Source: Sporolactobacillus shoreicorticis (GTDB lineage Bacteria > Bacillota > Bacilli > Bacillales > Sporolactobacillaceae). Taken from it: a stretch of 64,000 nt of DNA. Both the position numbers and the translations under genes were made by a program. Positions 24,092-32,392 of the stretch are shown here, in pieces. Where the stretch lies: NCBI RefSeq assembly GCF_024125445.1, contig NZ_JAMXWM010000003.1, positions 62,001 to 126,000 on the forward strand, given 5' to 3'. Each line of letters begins with the position of its first letter. Position 1 is the stretch's first letter. The notes beneath the pieces are model-generated. The model ran no database searches. It was not told the origin of the DNA and was given only the letters and a program-made list of their open reading frames with translations.

Positions 24092-26029
24092 ATGAATAAA
24101 TCCGAAGTAAAACCGAGCTATTCAACACCGCAAAATATTGGTTACGTTTTAAAAAACTTATGACATTGGAACAAGAAATTCCTTTTTGCTGCAATCGTGC
24201 GCGTTCCTTTTCTTGTTTTACTCCCATTTCTGGGAATTTTGATGCCGAAGCTCGTAATTGACAGTCTGACTGCAAAAGTAAGCCCCTTGCATTTTGCTTC
24301 AGTGATTGGCCTCATGACGCTTGCGATCATGTTTTGAATGTTGTGGGACGGTCTCTTGATGCCTGGCTGTCATGGAATGCCACCTATCATCGAATCAACT
24401 ATATCGTACCCATGCAGCGGAAAATGATGGATACAGATTATGGGAACCTTGAGAGTCCCGAGGGTCAGAACAAGTTAGAAAAAGCGCATCAGGCAACAAA
24501 TGGCAACCGTAAGAGAACAGAAGCAATCATTATGGCATTGGTCAGCCTTGCCGCCAATATGTTTGGAATTATTTTTTACGGCGGCGTTCTTGCCACGTTG
24601 AATTCGTTGGTCATCGTTTTTTTGCTGATCACTGCGCTCGGCGGCTTTCTTTTTTCCCGTCATGCGCAAGTCTATGAACATTTGCATAAAGACGATTAGA
24701 CACCGACTGAAAGTAAACTGGACTATCTGATCCGTGAATGCGACGACTATTCGACCGGTAAGGATTTGAGACTTTACCATATGACCTCTTGGTTTGGCGA
24801 ACGATTTGACGGACTGATGCATAACCGAACAATTTGGCTCAAACGAATTGCGTTGTGTCACTATTTTTCCGATGGCGCCATCGGCGTAATGGCACTTTGC
24901 CGTGATAGTGTTGCTTACGCTTATCTTATTTATCTTGTTATCAATGGTCATCTCTCGGTTGCGAATTTCACTTTATTCTTTGGAACGATTGCGGGGTTTT
25001 TCCACTTGGCTGACCGGTTTAACTAAGTTCAGCATATGAGTCTTGAAATTTGCGATGTCCGCAATTATCTGGATATGAAAGATTCAGCCAACCGCGGAGA
25101 GGGAATAGCGCTACCTCTGAAAAACACCTGGCCCTGTTCGATCACTTTCGATCACGTCTCCTTCTCCTACCCTGGAAGCAATCGGAAAATTCTCAATGAT
25201 ATCAGCCTGCATATTAATGCAGGAGAGAAAGTTGCATTGGCCGGCTTGAATGGTGCTGGCAAAACAACCTGCATCAAATTACTGTGCGGATTCTACCAAC
25301 CGACATCCGGTCACATTTTGATCAACGGTAAAGAGATGATCTCCTTTAATCGTGATAAATATTACACGTTATTTACAGCTGTTTTTCAAGATATTCACAT
25401 CCTGCCTGTTTCAATTGCACGCAATATCGCACCCAAGATTGATGAAGCAATTGATAAGGAAAAAATGGAGCGTTGCCTGCAACTTGCGGGCTTCAAAGAG
25501 AAAATTGACAGTCTCGAACATGGATTAGACTCAATGATGGTGAAGGAGGTCCATGAACAGGCGGTACAATTCTCCGGCGGTGAGCTTCAGAAGATGCTGC
25601 TTGCACGTGCTTTGTATAAGGAATCGCCAATTCTGATTCTCGATGAACCGACCGCAGCACTTGATCCGATCTCAGAAAACGAGCTTTACGAGCGTTATGG
25701 GACGTTAACTACAGGACGAACCTCGCTGTTTATTTCCCCCATTCGTTGTTCTTGATGAGCCAACCGCCGCATTAGATCCGGTTGCTGAGTTTGAGGTATA
25801 TGCCAAATTCCAGGCGATTGCCGGTGACAAAACTGCGATCTATATCTCGCATCGGCTTTCATCCTGTCGCTTCTGTGGCAATATTCTTGTCTTCGATCAA
25901 GGTGAACTGATCCAAAGTGGCAGCCATGACACATTGATTCAAGATAAAGATGGCCAATATTATAAACTGTGGAATGCTCAGGCGCGGTATTACCGAGAAG
26001 ATCCCCAAAAATCGAAACTGCTTGGGTAA
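24092..26029 (+). pseudogene. ABC exporter (membrane + ATPase) pseudogene, chimera of two paralogues
   Basis: Starts at ATG 24092 behind AAGGAG. It carries TGA at 24161 (between KNL and HWNK), a one-T loss near 24332-24335, TAG at 24697 and TAA at 25024. The membrane domain is followed by an ATPase domain with Walker A GLNGAGKTT, signature FSGGELQK and Walker B ILILDEPTAALDP. After LFIS (about 25737) the sequence jumps frame into a second Walker B (FVVLDEPTAALDP) and its own C-terminus ending at 26029. Walker B is therefore present twice: the end of one paralogue is fused to the tail of another, with everything between deleted. Type: lantibiotic or bacteriocin-like exporter, by layout. Confidence 0.85.
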
Positions 26030-26105
26030 GATTTTACCGTCATCGAGCGATTCTGGATTTGTATGTGCTCTGTAAAATTGATTGTATCCCTGTTTCCTTG
26101 CGAAG

Positions 26106-26147
26106 AACAGCGTCTCTGCATGCCATTAAGCATGCAGAGACGCTGTT
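26106..26147. terminator. Strong hairpin downstream of rplT
   Basis: An 18-bp perfect inverted repeat with a 6-nt loop (CATTAA). On the minus strand it follows rplT but is trailed by only TTCTTC rather than a clean U-run, so it may act as a 3'-end stabiliser as well as a terminator. It also closes the ABC pseudogene from the plus side. Confidence 0.75.
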
Positions 26148-26158
26148 TGTTCAATCTC

Positions 26159-26515
26159 TTATTTAACAACTGCTTTAGCTTTTTCTGCGAGTGTCGCAAA
26201 TGCTGCTTCGTCGTGAACGGCGAGATCAGCCAGCATCTTGCGGTTTACTTCAATGCCTGCTACCTTCAAGCCGTTGATCAGCTTGCTGTAAGACAGGCCG
26301 TTGAGACGTGCCGCCGCGTTGATACGCGCGATCCACAGTCTGCGGAAATTGCGCTTTGTCTGACGACGGTCACGGTATGCATAGGACAGGGATTTGAAGA
26401 CCTGTTGCTGGGCAACTTTAAATAATTTATGTTTTGCACCGAAATAGCCTTTTGCTAATTTAAGTACTCTTTTGCGTCTGCGACGAGTCACATAGCCGCC
26501 TTTAACTCTTGCCAT
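26159..26515 (-). CDS. rplT: 50S ribosomal protein L20
   Basis: 118 residues, the usual length: [20 protein letters not shown] at the N-terminus, then [20 protein letters not shown]. It binds 23S rRNA early in 50S assembly and, in Bacillales, represses the infC-rpmI-rplT operon by binding its leader. AGGAGG precedes the ATG. Third gene of that operon, 76 nt after rpmI. Confidence 0.98.
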   Translation of the reverse strand: MARVKGGYVTRRRRKRVLKLAKGYFGAKHKLFKVAQQQVFKSLSYAYRDRRQTKRNFRRLWIARINAAARLNGLSYSKLINGLKVAGIEVNRKMLADLAVHDEAAFATLAEKAKAVVK

Positions 26516-26591
26516 TGTATAAACCTCCTAGAATGAGCCGCCCGCATGTCGGAACGGCATTAAAAAATAAATCTTAGTACATCGGTTAAAA

Positions 26592-26786
26592 TCAATCGTT
26601 GATCAGTTTCTTAAGCTTCTTAGCCAGAGTTGAAGTTGCAATCGTGCTCTTGTCGAGATTACGTTTTTGCTTATTCGACTTGTGGCTGAACATATGACTC
26701 GTGAAACCGTGTTCCCGTTTGAACTTGCCGGTACCTGTCTTCTTGAAACGCTTTGCGGCACCTTTGTGTGTTTTCATTTTTGGCAT
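26592..26786 (-). CDS. rpmI: 50S ribosomal protein L35
   Basis: 64 residues: [20 protein letters not shown] with a strongly basic body ending KLKKLIND. A small structural protein of the large subunit. AGGAGGA lies before the ATG. Middle gene of infC-rpmI-rplT. Confidence 0.98.
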   Translation of the reverse strand: MPKMKTHKGAAKRFKKTGTGKFKREHGFTSHMFSHKSNKQKRNLDKSTIATSTLAKKLKKLIND

Positions 26787-26864
26787 AAAAAAATCCTCCT
26801 AGTAAGATCAGCATCTCATAGCAGCCGAAATCGCTAATAGAGCTGTTTCCGTTAAATTACTGTA

Positions 26865-27380
26865 TTACTTCTCGGCTTTCGGCGCAAGCACGAGAAACAT
26901 GCTGCGTCCTTCCATTTTCGGCTTTGCCTCGACAACACTGATATCCGCACATTCCTCAGCAAGTTTTTCAAGCACTTGTCGTCCAAGGTTGGAGTGCGTG
27001 ATCGCGCGGCCCCTGAATCGTACGGAAGCCTTTACTTTATCGCCTTTTTCAAGAAATTTCTTGGCATTGCGCATTTTCGTATTAAAGTCATGTTCTTCAA
27101 TACTCGGACTAAGCCGAATTTCTTTTAAATTAATGACTTTCTGGTTCTTTCGCGCTTCACGTTCTTTTTTCTGTTGTTCGAACCGGAATTTACCATAATC
27201 CATGATCCGGCAAACCGGAGGCTTCGCGCCCGGCGCGACCATCACCAAGTCAAGATTCACATTGTGAGCCATCACCAGTGCTTCCGCTTTCGACTTAATG
27301 CCGACCTGTTCTCCGTTCTGACCAATCAGACGAACCTGCTGCGCACGAATACCTTCGTTGACAATCATATCTTTGCTAAT
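26865..27380 (-). CDS. infC: Translation initiation factor IF-3, ATT start
   Basis: 171 residues. N-domain [18 protein letters not shown]; linker and C-domain [49 protein letters not shown]-3 checks start-codon pairing and keeps 30S subunits free. The start is taken as ATT at 27380 (ATT-AGC-AAA-GAT, ISKD): GGAGGTG lies 7 nt upstream and Geobacillus IF-3 begins the same way. Upstream frame to 27434 runs into the leader terminator. A rare start discriminated by IF-3 itself allows autoregulation. First gene of the operon. Confidence 0.95.
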   Translation of the reverse strand: MSKDMIVNEGIRAQQVRLIGQNGEQVGIKSKAEALVMAHNVNLDLVMVAPGAKPPVCRIMDYGKFRFEQQKKEREARKNQKVINLKEIRLSPSIEEHDFNTKMRNAKKFLEKGDKVKASVRFRGRAITHSNLGRQVLEKLAEECADISVVEAKPKMEGRSMFLVLAPKAEK

Positions 27381-27435
27381 ATTGAGCCACCTCCAAATTA
27401 ATTTGAGCAAACCGCTGGCTGAGTGAGCAAACAAA

Positions 27436-27461
27436 AATACGGGCGTAAAAACGCCCGTATT
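27436..27461 (-). terminator. Attenuator in the infC leader
   Basis: On the minus strand AATACGGGCGT pairs with ACGCCCGTATT (11 bp, 4-nt loop), followed by TTTGTTTG. It lies 56 nt before the infC start codon. Confidence 0.9.
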
Positions 27462-27463
27462 GA

Positions 27464-27544
27464 CTATTCATTGCTTAATTCATACCTGGCAACAGCATTT
27501 CTGCGTCGAACAGGTGAGAAGCCGGGCGCCTCTGCTTTACTCAT
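27464..27544 (-). other. Candidate 26-codon leader peptide in the infC leader
   Basis: ATG 27544 has AAGGA 6 nt upstream. The frame encodes MSKAEAPGFSPVRRRN and ten more residues and stops 2 nt before the attenuator stem. It may be chance inside a structured RNA, but the ribosome site and stop position suit a translated leader. Confidence 0.35.
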
Positions 27545-27559
27545 TGTTAATCCTTAATT

Positions 27560-27588
27560 ACTATACCATGCCGAAACCCTTATTGCAA
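27560..27588 (-). promoter_or_regulatory. Promoter of infC-rpmI-rplT
   Basis: -35 TTGCAA (27588-27583), 17 bp, -10 TATAGT (27565-27560) on the minus strand. It sits directly after the end of the DJ-1 gene. Confidence 0.8.
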
Positions 27589-27600
27589 GGTTCACTTTAC

Positions 27601-28185
27601 TTATGAACGTACCTTTTCGCGATTTTCCATCAGGAAATCGAACAGCATATCGTGGCTCACTTTCTCCGCTTCCTTTTCCAAGCCAAGCTGCCGCAAAATT
27701 TCCAGGCCGATCGGGAGCGTCGTTCCGGCAGCTCGGGAAGTGATGACCTTACCCGAAACGACGACAGGATCTTCACTATAGGTCGCATCTTTTATATGAT
27801 CCTTAAAGTCCGGATTGCTTGTCGCCGTTTCGCCTTTCAGCACGCCGGCTCGTTCCAGGGCAATTGGGGCGGCACAAATCGCTGCCACAAGTCTTTCGTT
27901 CTGTTTATAGGAACGAATCAGTTTCTGGGCACGTTCATCGTCACGCAGCGTCGTCGCACCTTTAACGCCTCCCGGAAGATAAATCCCGTCAAAATCAAGC
28001 AATCCGTCACTGTCGATGCTTACATCAGCTTTGACAACGATCCCCCTTGAGCCCTCCACGAGCAGCGTCGAGGCAAGCGAGCAAAGAACAACCTTGACCC
28101 CGCCACGACGAAGTACATCAATCGCTGTTACTGCTTCCGTCTCCTCAAATCCTTCTGCAAGCAATACAAGAAATTTCTTCATCAA
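27601..28185 (-). CDS. DJ-1/PfpI-family protein (YajL/ThiJ-like)
   Basis: 194 residues. Nucleophile elbow VAAICAAPIAL with the conserved Cys (about residue 104), Glu in LAEGFEETEAV (about 16), and the FDGIYLPGG loop. DJ-1 superfamily proteins act as chaperones, glyoxalases or protein deglycases; which applies here is not visible. Two adjacent ATGs; either works with the GGGAGTG site. It stands where B. subtilis has thrS between ytxC and infC, so it replaces or follows loss of that gene. Confidence 0.9.
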   Translation of the reverse strand: MMKKFLVLLAEGFEETEAVTAIDVLRRGGVKVVLCSLASTLLVEGSRGIVVKADVSIDSDGLLDFDGIYLPGGVKGATTLRDDERAQKLIRSYKQNERLVAAICAAPIALERAGVLKGETATSNPDFKDHIKDATYSEDPVVVSGKVITSRAAGTTLPIGLEILRQLGLEKEAEKVSHDMLFDFLMENREKVRS

Positions 28186-28349
28186 CGCCCACTCCCTTCA
28201 TCTATTGTTATCGTACCACATCGATTCAATCAATCAAAGCGGAGCGCAGTCAAAGAAAATGTGTACCCTTTCCGAAACGTCCGCGAGCTGTTAGAATCAT
28301 TTTGATTATCATTTAAATCTCCTCCTCATTTATTTTTTAGTGATGACAA

Positions 28350-28499
28350 TTACCAAATGTGACGTCCGTATTCAAAACGTTTATCAAGCATTTTGTTTCG
28401 CAACGCATCAATGCGCCTGCGATCCTCATAGCGTTCACGCGGCGTTCTCGGATTTCTGACAGTAATCGTAAAGGTCAAAGCAAATAGGTTAAACTTCAT
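28350..28499 (-). CDS. Small YrzI-like protein
   Basis: 49 residues from ATG 28499 with GGAGGG 9 nt upstream. It begins MKFNLFALTFTITVRN and continues with an Arg/Glu-rich helix ending FEYGRHIW. The N-terminal pattern of a short hydrophobic strand then basic residues resembles the YrzI family of tiny Bacillus proteins. The frame stays open upstream: a start at ATG 28608, with GAAAGG about 9 nt before it, would add 36 residues in frame. The short form is preferred because of its much better ribosome site. Function unknown. Confidence 0.6.
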   Translation of the reverse strand: MKFNLFALTFTITVRNPRTPRERYEDRRRIDALRNKMLDKRFEYGRHIW

Positions 28500-28675
28500 C
28501 AGGCTATTCCCTCCTTCCCTATTTATTAATGTTTCTTTGAAAATCCCATCTTTTTCAATTGGCATACTTAGATTTGCGCTTGCTGTTGACATAATCTTCA
28601 TCCTTTCGTTTTCGTTGTTGATATCACCGTTCGGAGTCATGCGGTGCATCTCCGATGGCAATAATGGTTTATATA

Positions 28676-28701
28676 AAAGCGAAGCTCGGGTGCTTCGCTT
28701 T
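28676..28701 (-). terminator. Hairpin 3 of three in series
   Basis: AAAGCGAAGC/GCTTCGCTTT, 10-bp perfect stem with 6-nt loop, followed on the minus strand by TATATAAA. It lies upstream of the YrzI-like frame; terminator or attenuator. Confidence 0.6.
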
Positions 28702-28721
28702 ACACCCAAAAGACAAAAAAA

Positions 28722-28751
28722 GACCGTAACGACAGCATTGCCGGTACGGTC
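28722..28751 (-). terminator. Hairpin 2 of three in series
   Basis: GACCGTA/TACGGTC stem with further inner pairing, followed on the minus strand by TTTTTTTG: a typical intrinsic terminator. Confidence 0.75.
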
Positions 28752-28769
28752 AAAAAAGAGCATAAAAAG

Positions 28770-28795
28770 ACCGCAGTCATTCGAGACCCTGCGGT
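28770..28795 (-). terminator. Hairpin 1 of three in series
   Basis: ACCGCAG/CTGCGGT followed on the minus strand by CTTTTTAT. It is the first terminator after the 27-residue small gene. Confidence 0.75.
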
Positions 28796-28833
28796 TCTAT
28801 TCTTATTCAATACTTATCATAAATTTATGATCA

Positions 28834-28917
28834 TTAGCGTAATAAGGAATTCACCGAGGTCACCCGGACACTATATTCAATTGATGATACCGTTGAATTC
28901 ATTCCAATTGTCATCAT
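28834..28917 (-). CDS. Candidate 27-residue small protein
   Basis: ATG 28917 is preceded by AAAGGAGGT at 9 nt, one of the strongest ribosome sites in the window, and by a consensus promoter. It encodes MMTIGMNSTVSSIEYS and a short polar tail ending LLR, and is followed by a terminator. A complete transcription unit around such a short frame argues for a real peptide. No family recognised. Confidence 0.5.
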   Translation of the reverse strand: MMTIGMNSTVSSIEYSVRVTSVNSLLR

Positions 28918-28950
28918 GTCTTGATGACCTCCTTTCTTTTTTGCTTCTTC

Positions 28951-28979
28951 ATTATATATGGTAAATGTTGCATTGTAAA
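28951..28979 (-). promoter_or_regulatory. Promoter of the 27-residue gene
   Basis: -35 TTTACA (28979-28974), 17 bp, -10 TATAAT (28956-28951) on the minus strand, about 33 nt before the start codon. Confidence 0.75.
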
Positions 28980-29024
28980 CCTAAAATGGAAAAAGAGACA
29001 AATTATTGCTTGATCAACGATTGA

Positions 29025-29912
29025 TTATTGCGATACTCGATTTTCACTGCTCAAATGCAGCGTTGAGGAAACAAAGCAGACGCGATCCTCAAATACGCGA
29101 TGCAAGGTCTTCATCATTCCATGCTCCGGACGGTCCGTATAAACAATCACTTGTTTCGGTGCAAGCGCAATTAAGGACAGTACAATCGAAGGTTCAGCTT
29201 CGATGCCCCATTGTTTCAGCAACGGATAAAAGGAGCGTACCGATTGTACGTTACGAATCAGGCGATGATGATCGTCAAACAGCCGGAACGGATGTTCATC
29301 ATAAACTTCAATCTTTTCACAGAGCGGTTTATAGGCCCTGATAATGCGTCTCAGCTTGTCTATAAAAACCTGATATTCTTGTTCCAGTTTATATTCGTCA
29401 ATCGCAATCTCGACATAGTGACGCAGGGCTTTCTTATAAGCAGTCAAACGAAAGCGAATAATGGATTCAAAAGAAAAAGAATTGTGCTCCTTCAGAATGC
29501 CTTCCAAAGACTCCATAATCGTTTCGCGCCGGTCCTGAAGGGTCGCCATCTGGGGCAGATCATTCTTCTCACCTGCAAAAATAGCCGAAACGATATTTAA
29601 GATCGCCACCTGCTCTTCCGGTTCGGTAAAATAATAGTACCGCTTAATAATGTCCATGATCCAATCTTTTTCATGTTCTTCGATAATATAACGCGTAATG
29701 AGCTGTGCAAACTCTTTATAATCTGCCGTTTTCTCCGGAAAAACAGCTAAACGACTGTTAATCAGCAGCACACCGGTTACTTGTCTGAAGGAGGAAGGCA
29801 ATCTGCGATAAAAATCTGCCGCCTCCTGCTGGGTATCAAAAACAATCTCCAATGGTTCATCCTCCCCGTCCCAACTTATATTAAGACTATATGGAGGTAA
29901 GTCCTCATTCAT
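29025..29912 (-). CDS. ytxC: YtxC-like sporulation protein
   Basis: 295 residues with no enzymatic motif. Long, charged, helix-rich protein with the segment EEHEKDWIMDIIKRYYYF and FSFESIIRFRLTAYKKAL, both characteristic of the YtxC family found in spore formers. Its role is not established. The position directly after dnaI is the same as in B. subtilis, which supports the name. The start at 29912 has only a weak GAAAG site. Confidence 0.82.
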   Translation of the reverse strand: MNEDLPPYSLNISWDGEDEPLEIVFDTQQEAADFYRRLPSSFRQVTGVLLINSRLAVFPEKTADYKEFAQLITRYIIEEHEKDWIMDIIKRYYYFTEPEEQVAILNIVSAIFAGEKNDLPQMATLQDRRETIMESLEGILKEHNSFSFESIIRFRLTAYKKALRHYVEIAIDEYKLEQEYQVFIDKLRRIIRAYKPLCEKIEVYDEHPFRLFDDHHRLIRNVQSVRSFYPLLKQWGIEAEPSIVLSLIALAPKQVIVYTDRPEHGMMKTLHRVFEDRVCFVSSTLHLSSENRVSQ

Positions 29913-29977
29913 GCTTTCAATGGATAAATTATTTTTTGATACCCGGATTCTAATACTTTTTTTATAATAGCTTTTTA

Positions 29978-30910
29978 TTATCGGCGATTGGATCCTTCCA
30001 TTTTAACAAGCTTCGTAAAGTGACGAATCCGTTCCATCAGACGCTTGGCCTTGACATTCTCAATGCCGCTTTTCTGCGAATAAGAAAAATGGTCTTCCAG
30101 CTCGTCATAATTAAAGTTGGATGTGTAAAGCGTTGGCAGGTGATCCATCATTCGGTATTGAAGAATGCTGCCGAGCACCTCATCGCGCACCCAGGGTGTA
30201 ATCGTTTCCGCTCCAATATCGTCAAGAATAAGAACCGGCGTTTTCTTCAGCACGTCAAGCTTCGCATCAACCGTATTGTCTTGTATCGCGCCTTTAATTT
30301 CTCTGAAAAAATCGGGAACATAGACAATAAGTGAAGCAATATGACGTCTTTCGGCCAACCGATTCATGATTGCACCCATAAGATATGTTTTCCCGATCCC
30401 GAACTGCCCGCATAGATAGAGCCCTTTCGTCTCGGCAGGGTCGGTCAAGTAATTCTTGACGAACTCGCCCGCTGCAAGAATAGCTTCCTGACGTCCGCCT
30501 TCTTCTTTGTCGAGCGTTGCAAATGTGGCACTTAAAATATCCTTGGGCACATAGTAGCTTCGTATTAACTCACCTTGATGTTTTTTTGCTTCGCGTTCAC
30601 GAAGTAGCGGACAAGGTGAAAAGGTCAGCGAAGGTGTACCCTTATCATTCACCAATTGCGGCCGGTAGCCCTTCATCATATTCGGACATTGGTCCAGTCC
30701 GGGACAATGTGCACAATGCTTCTGTTCTGAGGCAAATTGATAGAGACGTGACAGACTTCTTGTCCACGCATCTGAACTGATCTCCGGATTTTCTTCGGCG
30801 AATTGACGGATAGCCGGATTATTCTTTAGCGTTCCCGACAGTTGATCCCATTTTTCTTGCATCGCCTGCTGAGCCGCTAAATCTTTAAAAAAAGAATGAA
30901 TCGGTTCCAT
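29978..30910 (-). CDS. dnaI: Primosomal helicase loader DnaI
   Basis: 310 residues, near the 311 of B. subtilis. The N-terminal zinc-binding part contains CAHCPGLDQCPNM; the AAA+ domain has Walker A GQFGIGKT, Walker B LILDDIGAE and the sensor region LYTSNFNYDELE. It loads the replicative helicase DnaC together with DnaB and DnaD. GAGGAG precedes the ATG. Directly downstream of dnaB with a 27-nt gap. Confidence 0.96.
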   Translation of the reverse strand: MEPIHSFFKDLAAQQAMQEKWDQLSGTLKNNPAIRQFAEENPEISSDAWTRSLSRLYQFASEQKHCAHCPGLDQCPNMMKGYRPQLVNDKGTPSLTFSPCPLLREREAKKHQGELIRSYYVPKDILSATFATLDKEEGGRQEAILAAGEFVKNYLTDPAETKGLYLCGQFGIGKTYLMGAIMNRLAERRHIASLIVYVPDFFREIKGAIQDNTVDAKLDVLKKTPVLILDDIGAETITPWVRDEVLGSILQYRMMDHLPTLYTSNFNYDELEDHFSYSQKSGIENVKAKRLMERIRHFTKLVKMEGSNRR

Positions 30911-30937
30911 CCAAACGCTCCTCTCTTATCTCAGTAT

Positions 30938-32326
30938 TCATATATTATTCAAATAGTCTTCAAGCCATTTTGCTCTTTGTTTTACCGCTTCATCATTATC
31001 CTTTGTTTGCTGCTCCGTTTTTTTCGGATTTTTCATCCATTCCGGAACAACTTCATGATGCTCATTCTGAGGTGATTTTCTCGTTCGTCGCTTATTTTGA
31101 ATTTGTCCTGATACCGTACTCTTTTTCGGCTGTTCTCGTTTTCTTTGCTCTTCACGTGCATAAGCCATTGCTTCAGGAACCGTTCGCACATTCGCTCTTG
31201 CCCATTGTGCAGCAACTTTCTCAACAAACGACTTATTAAGATTATGATCGTTCACCTGAGAGATGTAGTCAATCAAGACATTAATCACTCCGGGATTGAG
31301 CTTCGTATCGAACATCAGATTTTCAACTAAACGTAAATCAGGCGCGGCCGGTTTGCTTCCCTGCCCAAGTGCTTCAAGCAGCTGAAAGGGGGAGTTTCGT
31401 TCATACCATGCGATCAGCTGTTCTTCCGCAGTCTGCGGCTCTCTGTCGACGATCTTCCGTTCTGCTTTCGGCTGTGTCCGTTCATAGAGCGCAGGCATCT
31501 CGTTCGAGCCATGTTCAAGCAAATAAAAGTCACGTACTTCTTTTCGCAGCGCAGCGATGTCCACCGTGCCTGTATGGAGCGCTGCCGATTGTACCGCTCG
31601 GCTCATATCGTAAGGATCAGTTTGGTAGACAAACGCCAGCTTATCAATGGCAAGCCGCACCTCATCAGTCAGAGCATCTTCGCTAAGAATTGCGTCAGAG
31701 AGGTACGTCAGCATTTTCTTAAAATCAAAGTGATTGCTGAAACTGATCTTCGGCGGTTCGGCACGCGCGTCCCAAGAACCGGTTGGCGGTGTATTTAGCC
31801 TGCCATCCGTTGTTTCTGCAGATGGCAGTGACTGAAACACATCGTCAAAATGAGCGGATACATCTTCATAGTCATCCATGATGATCGATTTGCTTTCAAA
31901 AAGGAGGCTCAGCCGTTTGTACTCTCTCGGGCCAACCTGACGATATAAAAACAAATTTAAAAAACCGTCTTTAAAAAATAACTCAGGTGTCAAAGGCGGT
32001 TCGAGATAATAGGCAAATCGGCCGGGGGCTGCCCCCTTTTTCTTCAAGGTTTGCAGCAGCCCGACGGCCTCTAATTTTTTTCGTGCGGTCAGTAATCGAT
32101 CCAAAGGCAGATTCATCGCGCCCATAAGATGATGATGCGTCAGGAATTCCTCCGAGTCATCAATTTCCTGCCAAAAAGTGAAGTACATACTTACCGCCTC
32201 GATACCGATCAGAGGCTGGTAAAGGCACGTAACAACTCTTTGGTCAAAAGGATGAAGCAGCCCATTCGTCAGCACACGATAATGATCGCCCGGCAGCACT
32301 TCTTTCCACGACTGCATCATTTTCAT
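30938..32326 (-). CDS. dnaB: Replication initiation and membrane attachment protein DnaB
   Basis: 462 residues (B. subtilis 472). Two DnaB/DnaD-type winged-helix and DDBH regions: the N-terminal part contains LLHPFDQRVVTCLYQPLIG, and a C-terminal DDBH2-like domain lies around ALGQGSKPAAPDLRLVENLM. The tail is charged and low in complexity (KKSTVSGQIQNKRRTRKSP), as usual. It works with DnaD and DnaI to load helicase at oriC. Candidate start ATGs at 32326 and six nt later follow GGGGG. Confidence 0.95.
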   Translation of the reverse strand: MKMMQSWKEVLPGDHYRVLTNGLLHPFDQRVVTCLYQPLIGIEAVSMYFTFWQEIDDSEEFLTHHHLMGAMNLPLDRLLTARKKLEAVGLLQTLKKKGAAPGRFAYYLEPPLTPELFFKDGFLNLFLYRQVGPREYKRLSLLFESKSIIMDDYEDVSAHFDDVFQSLPSAETTDGRLNTPPTGSWDARAEPPKISFSNHFDFKKMLTYLSDAILSEDALTDEVRLAIDKLAFVYQTDPYDMSRAVQSAALHTGTVDIAALRKEVRDFYLLEHGSNEMPALYERTQPKAERKIVDREPQTAEEQLIAWYERNSPFQLLEALGQGSKPAAPDLRLVENLMFDTKLNPGVINVLIDYISQVNDHNLNKSFVEKVAAQWARANVRTVPEAMAYAREEQRKREQPKKSTVSGQIQNKRRTRKSPQNEHHEVVPEWMKNPKKTEQQTKDNDEAVKQRAKWLEDYLNNI

Positions 32327-32392
32327 TCCCCCGCTCTGCGTCTGCTTGCGCAGAAATCAAGGATCCGTTCTCCGCCGGCCTTCCTCAATCTC

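Larger units (their letters stand above)
27381..27552 (-). ncRNA. infC operon leader (L20-type leader)
   Basis: About 170 nt between the promoter and infC, in the position of the L20 leader of Bacillota. It contains GC-rich segments able to pair over distance and ends in a clear attenuator. In B. subtilis, L20 binding to such a leader causes premature termination. Assignment rests on position, the terminator and operon content. Confidence 0.75.

Noticed and set aside
21120-24170. UGA read as tryptophan in the accessory stretch
   Set aside because: The same pseudogenes also contain TAG, TAA and frameshifts, and intact core genes here use TGA as a normal stop.
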